Source of the DNA: Lycorma delicatula
Taxonomy: Eukaryota; Arthropoda; Insecta; Hemiptera; Fulgoridae
Assembly: GCF_047948215.1 (NCBI RefSeq)
Contig: NC_134462.1
Coordinates: forward strand, 118,850,437 to 118,914,436
Reading direction: 5' to 3'
DNA: 64,000 nt
Position numbers and translations under genes: made by a program
Notes under the pieces: generated by a model
Databases searched by the model: none
The model's input: only the letters and a program-made list of their open reading frames with translations
What the model was told of the DNA's origin: nothing
In this document: positions 59,815 through 64,000 of the stretch, one piece after another
Position numbering within the stretch: position 1 is the first letter of the stretch
Layout of the letters: every line of letters begins with the position of its first letter

Positions 59815-61110
59815 AAGTAGGTGAGGCTCCAACGAAGCCATGAGGATCCTTGGGGAGTACGACTTCAAGGTCCTCTTGGTCCAGGAGCCGTACGCAGTCG
59901 GGGATGAGTGGTCGGCTTCCACGGAGATGATGTTATTCGATTACGCGGGGGGACAGCCGCTCTCTGCGATCGAAGTCGACTCTGTCTCGTTGGTTGTCTT
60001 CTGGATGCCCCAGTTTTCTGATGAGCAATTCACCGACGTGCGAGTCACAGAGGCTACGCTCGATGCCGTACTAGTGTCGGGATACTGCCAGCTTGGATGG
60101 AGTGTCGACGACTTGCTGGCGAAATTGGAACGTATTCTGAACGGTCTCCCGGGCACCAGAGTGCTGGTTGCTCTGGACGTTAACGCCAAGTCTTTCGCCT
60201 GATGTTCACCACTCACTGACCGCAGACGCGCTGGTCTCGCACCTTAACAAGGCAGAACAACCGCCGACTTTCTCTTCCAAACTGGGAAGAGAAATCTTTT
60301 CTCTTTACTGGAAAGAGTTACATCGACGTCACCTTGGTGACGGGCGGTCTGCTTAGGAGTGCAAGTAGTTGGACTGTCTGGCCCGAGGCCAGCGTGAGTG
60401 ATCGTAGGTTTATAACCTATGAAATTGCTTACGGAGGCGGTCTACGAGCTCCAGATTGGGGTCGCTGTAACCTAAGGGGCCTGGATCAGGATAGGCTGTA
60501 GCGCGACTGTGCGGCTGCCTTACAGGGGTTGGAATGGTGCATGGAGGACAGCTGAAATTGATGGCTGAACAACTCGGCCGGGCCATCAAGACTGGCTGCG
60601 ATAGGGTCCTACGACTGCCTAGGCGAATGGACAGACCCTTGGCTAGTAGCCAGTCCGCTGATCTGCGAGTGTCTGGAGCCGTCATGACCTCCGCTTCCGG
60701 GAAGCCGACTGTTAGACACAGGCAGAAACCCGGGAAAAGGTGGTGGTTTTCTGAAGTGAGCGTGTTGCACGCAAGAGTTAGAACCGCGCGTAGAAGATAC
60801 CAGCATCGCCCCCTAACGGGGATTATCGTTGACGATGTGCTCGCTGAGGATCTGTGGATCTACCGGAGCGCCCGTAGTGAGTACGTTCATGCTATCAAGG
60901 AAGCCAAACCCAAACTTCGGCAAGAGTCTATGCGCGAGTTGCAATGCAACCTCTGGCAGCTCGCTAAATCATGTTACCGGCCAAAGCCATTACACGTGCT
61001 GTCCAGTGTTCGATGCGGGTTTGATGGTCGGGACCACACGTTAACATCGGTGGCAACTTACTAGGCGTTCCTGGATTCTATATTTCCAGGTGCTTCGGAG
61101 TGTGAAATGA
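59815..61110 (+). pseudogene. R1-type retrotransposon endonuclease fragment
   Basis: A GC-rich block with sharp edges in AT-rich DNA. The plus strand reads VLLVQEPYAVG at 59870-59905 (catalytic glutamate in QEPY), then VLVALDVNAKSF, a frame change, AEQPPTFSS and SYIDVTL, another frame change, VSDRRFITYEIAYGGG, and then the linker GKRWWFSEVSVLHARVRTAR and LHVLSSVRCG. This is the R1-clade ORF2 endonuclease and its linker. The final catalytic His of the SDH motif is Arg here. The reading ends near 61110 before any polymerase block. Two or more frameshifts and stops are present. ORF1 and the start of ORF2 are missing, so this is an internal fragment. Confidence 0.85.
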
Positions 61111-62306
61111 AGTGAATATGTGGTCATTTAACTGACCAAAGCCGAAAAAATAATGCGTGATTCAGAATTTTTATTTTAATCTTCAAATTTCAGTCTTTGA
61201 TAAAAATTACATTTTTTAGATCCTTTTTGTCTTTATTTAAAATGTTTCTGTCGTTTTTATTTATATATTGTCATAATTTATTACTATTTTTAGCAGAATC
61301 AACAGTAAAATTTGTTTTTAATTTATGATTACGATTTGTACTGTTAAATTGTAAAAATATTCATAAATGTATTTCACACGCATCGTTTGTTTAGTTAAAA
61401 TTTAATTTAAAAAAAAAAAATTAATTAGTCTACAGGTATGAAAAGGATTATCAATAACTCATTAATAATTTAAAAGTTTCCTCTTCAAATTTAGTCTGGA
61501 ATTATACAATGAGCACAATGAACATTCAGATCGATGGATAGTGAAGGTCGCGTGAATATGTGTTTATGTGTATGTGCTGACAAGGTTGTTAAACAGCCAC
61601 TAACTCTGTATCGGTTTATACGTATAGAGAGAGACTCCTTTCGATTTAATTATTATTGTATATAGCCACCATTACTTGCATTCACAGTAAAGTTGTTGGA
61701 TGTCAGTGGAATGTGGGCGGGTTTCGCAAACTAGTATACTCCTGCGACAATAAATTAATTCTTCACCCGTCACTTTAACTAGTACAAGCACAGGATGTTT
61801 GTTGTTCTTGAATATGATTATGATATTTTAAGAAATTGATTCTCGTGTAATAGTTATTGATTATATTACACTCAATACAGTTATATTTGAATGGTTTAAC
61901 CCTTTGAGGGCGGAATACTTAATGAAATATTCTAGTGTGTACAGTTATAAAGAAAACAGTAAAATGGGATCATGGTTAAATTTTTTTGTCTCTAGGTACA
62001 CGGGAAACGATTTTTTAGTATTTTTTGAAACATCTAAACCAAAAATGTATTTTTTTCATTAGTACATTTACTTTTCTGCTGTGAAATAAATAATTGTGAT
62101 TATTATATTTGAAATATAGAGTTTAATTAATTACAAGCAGCAATTCAGAAAAGAATAAATAGTAAATATGCACAATTTTAAGACCATATATAATTAAAAA
62201 AAGCCCACTTTACCTTACAACTCTGTGATAAATTCACACTTATTCCTAATGAAACCTTAAGGTAGTAATTTTCACATTTTTTTAATAGCAAAAAGTATAA
62301 TCTACA
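61111..62306. other. AT-rich DNA without recognised genes
   Basis: Nothing recognised on either strand. Confidence 0.5.
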
Positions 62307-62940
62307 CTAGCATCCACGTCGTTGCTTTGCCCGCGTTTAATGGTTAATTCCATTTCCTACTGCGGTCTTTTTTTTATTTAATGTTTTTTTAGTCAGGAAA
62401 CCAGAGGAAGGTGCAGCCGCCAGTCGCGTGGAACATATAGTAACAGTGACAGTGACTGTTTGGTTAAGCCGTCGCGCCGTACACAGTCACACCCCTTAAA
62501 AAATCGAAATTCAAAAAACCCGAAAATGGTTTTTAAATATTTATGTGAAGGGGTATTTACAAGCCCCAGTCTAGTGATATCTCGTTTAGTATAGTCGGAA
62601 ATTGGGGAAATTTGCTATCATTGTTCAAAACATTTTTACCTTTTTTCACCCTTTTCAAGGTCGAATTGCAAAAAAAAATCTAGAAATAATGTTTTAGATA
62701 TTCACGCAAAACTTACACACACACAAAATCAATTGATATCTTCGTTTGTTACCGAGAATTAAAAAAAATGCCGAGTTTCAAAAACAAATTCCATTTTAAC
62801 CATTTAATCTCAGAATTTCAAAAAATCCTTATATATATATATATATATATATGTACAAAATCTCATCAATTTATCTTTAGTAGTTTTGCTGGGCGTTGAT
62901 TAATCAGGCAGTCAGTCAGAACAAGTTGCTTAGGTGCAGA
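62307..62940 (-). repeat. Helitron/Helentron-like non-autonomous repeat
   Basis: On the minus strand the element begins with TGACTGACTGCCTGATTAAT and ACGCCCAGCAAAACTACTAA, the same blocks seen at 17670-17740 on the plus strand. A TA tract lies at 62830-62852. It ends with ACGCGGGCAAAGCAACG, a short gap and then CTAG|T at 62307-62310, resembling the end at 21924. Together these give both ends of a ~630-base copy. No protein is encoded. Class assignment follows general knowledge of Helitron end structure. Confidence 0.62.
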
Positions 62941-62944
62941 TATA

Positions 62945-64000
62945 CGACGTCTGTAAATAAAGTAATAGGATTGTTTCAGAAAAACTTTTTATTTACAATC
63001 TAATTATACATGGACTCTATCAACTTCGAAATAATTTCCTTGGGAAGAGACGCAACGCTTCATAGGTTTTCCACTCTTCACAGCAGTGTTTCAACTCAGA
63101 AACCAGAATATGCTTCAGATGGTCGGTTCCTTTTTTGTATTTCTACTGTTCTAAAATGATGACCTTTCAGATGTATTTTTAAATTCAGAAACAGGAAAGA
63201 GTCTTAAGGGCTCAATTCAGGTGAATAAGGTGGTTGAGGAACTACAGGAATGTTTTTCTTTGCCAAAAACTCAATAATTCAGAGTGCAATGTGACAAGAT
63301 GCAGTGTAATGCTGCAACATCCAGTTGTCTTTGATGACTAGTCTCATGCGGTCAACCCTTTTCTGCAGTCTTTCAAGACTTTCTCGATAAACATACTGAT
63401 CTACAGCCTGTCCTGTAGGCAAAAACTCCTTATAAACAATGCCATTACTATCGAAGAAACAAATCACCATGTTTTTGATTTGCTCATTTTTCCTTTTTAG
63501 AAACGTGGTGTGTTTGAAGGTTGCCATTCCTTGCTCCGACGTTTTGTATCTGGGTCTTATTCAAATATGTAAGATTTATCATTAATTATAGATTAGATAA
63601 TAATAGATTAGAAAATCAGGATCAGTTTCAATTCGCCCTAGAAGATCGCGGCACACTTCCACCCTGTTGTTTATCTGTTCAACAGTGAGGTTTTTGGGAC
63701 CAATTTTGCACAAACTTTTTTCATGTCCAATTCGTTTGTCAAAATTTGATGGGCTGTGGTACGGTTGAAATTCAATTGTTCTGCAATCATTGTGACAGTT
63801 AATCGCCGGTAGTACCGTATCAAGTCTCTGATTCGCTCAACATTGTCGTCACTTTTGATGTTAACAGTCTTCCAGAGCGTGATCGTTCGCAAGTGATTCC
63901 CGGCCGTCTGAAAATGCTTTAAACCACCTAAAAACTTGGACTTATGACTGTGTCATCTCCATACGCCTTTTTTAATTTTTAAAAGTTCAGTAGTATTCTT
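62945..64000 (-). mobile_element. Third mariner element, cut by the window edge
   Basis: The 3' end is at 62945, next to TA (62943-62944), and begins CGACGTCTGTAAATAAAG on the plus strand. The transposase reads on the minus strand through the whole remaining window. The other inverted repeat lies beyond 64000. It belongs to a mariner subfamily different from the one at 26622, judged by its C-terminal CVSSQGNYFEV block. Confidence 0.82.
63010..63940 (-). pseudogene. Mariner transposase pseudogene, partial at window edge
   Basis: From right to left, the minus strand gives VNIKSDDNVERIRDLIRYYR with a helix-turn-helix block MIAEQLNFNRTTAHQILTNE (repeat-end binding) and CAKLVPK. It then gives FLKRKNEQIKNMVICFFDSN, KEFLPTGQAVDQYVYRESLE and, after RMRLVIKDNW, LQHYTASCHIAL. 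The latter should contain the second catalytic Asp (HDNAxxH) but has Tyr. The end reads CVSSQGNYFEVDRVHV near 63060-63010. Between these the frame changes repeatedly and the third catalytic region (63110-63270) is poorly kept. It is inactive. Confidence 0.85.

Noticed and set aside
60410..60806. Minus-strand open frames in the 60-kb GC-rich block
   Set aside because: The plus strand matches R1-type endonuclease and linker in order; the antisense frames have no motif.

Overview
The window looks like a stretch of AT-rich, repeat-dense animal nuclear DNA, most likely from an insect and perhaps a hemipteran. This is inference from the kinds of transposable elements present (I-like, R1-like and RTE-like non-LTR retrotransposons, mariners, Helitron/Helentron-like repeats, tRNA-derived SINEs), from very long TG and AT microsatellites, and from the lack of any prokaryotic gene organisation. 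I recognise no host protein-coding exon, rRNA gene, functional tRNA gene or CRISPR array. Every confident coding sequence belongs to a mobile element.

Region by region. 1-10 kb: AT-rich DNA with tRNA-derived SINEs (best at 2772-3098, with an 11-bp target duplication), a GC-rich island at 4.63-4.87 kb resembling an R1-type 3' end, and a decayed RTE-type endonuclease on the minus strand (7.22-8.40 kb). 10-22 kb: an RTE-type reverse transcriptase tail, a mariner deletion derivative with TA-flanked inverted repeats (12166-12891), a Helentron-like repeat carrying a ~117-bp minisatellite, a second reverse transcriptase relic, a Helentron 5' fragment lying close to a mariner fragment, and a Helitron-like 3' end (21924). 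22-37 kb: mostly featureless AT-rich DNA, with one complete but dead mariner (26622-27926), two further reverse transcriptase relics, and several microsatellites. 37-40 kb: two SINEs with clear target duplications, a 72-unit TG array and a Helentron-like repeat into which one SINE has jumped.

40.3-46.4 kb holds the centrepiece: an almost full-length I-group retrotransposon on the minus strand, about 6.1 kb. It has a 5' UTR, an intact ORF1 with three cysteine knuckles, and ORF2 with endonuclease, reverse transcriptase and RNase H. ORF2 is broken by one frameshift, one in-frame TGA and one 8-bp tandem duplication. The catalytic residues I could check in all three domains are present, so the copy looks recently inactivated.

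46.5-64 kb: a transposase tail enclosed by ~330-bp inverted repeats (47.4-48.6 kb), another inverted-repeat pair (50.75/52.5 kb) enclosing an R1-type ORF2 3' end, a related short inverted pair (55.1/55.6 kb), an RTE 3' relic, a GC-rich R1-type endonuclease fragment (59.8-61.1 kb), a Helitron-like copy (62.3-62.9 kb) and a third mariner running off the right edge. Together this reads as a graveyard of nested retrotransposons and DNA transposons in intergenic or intronic DNA. I found no convincing new biological system; the features most worth checking are listed as findings.
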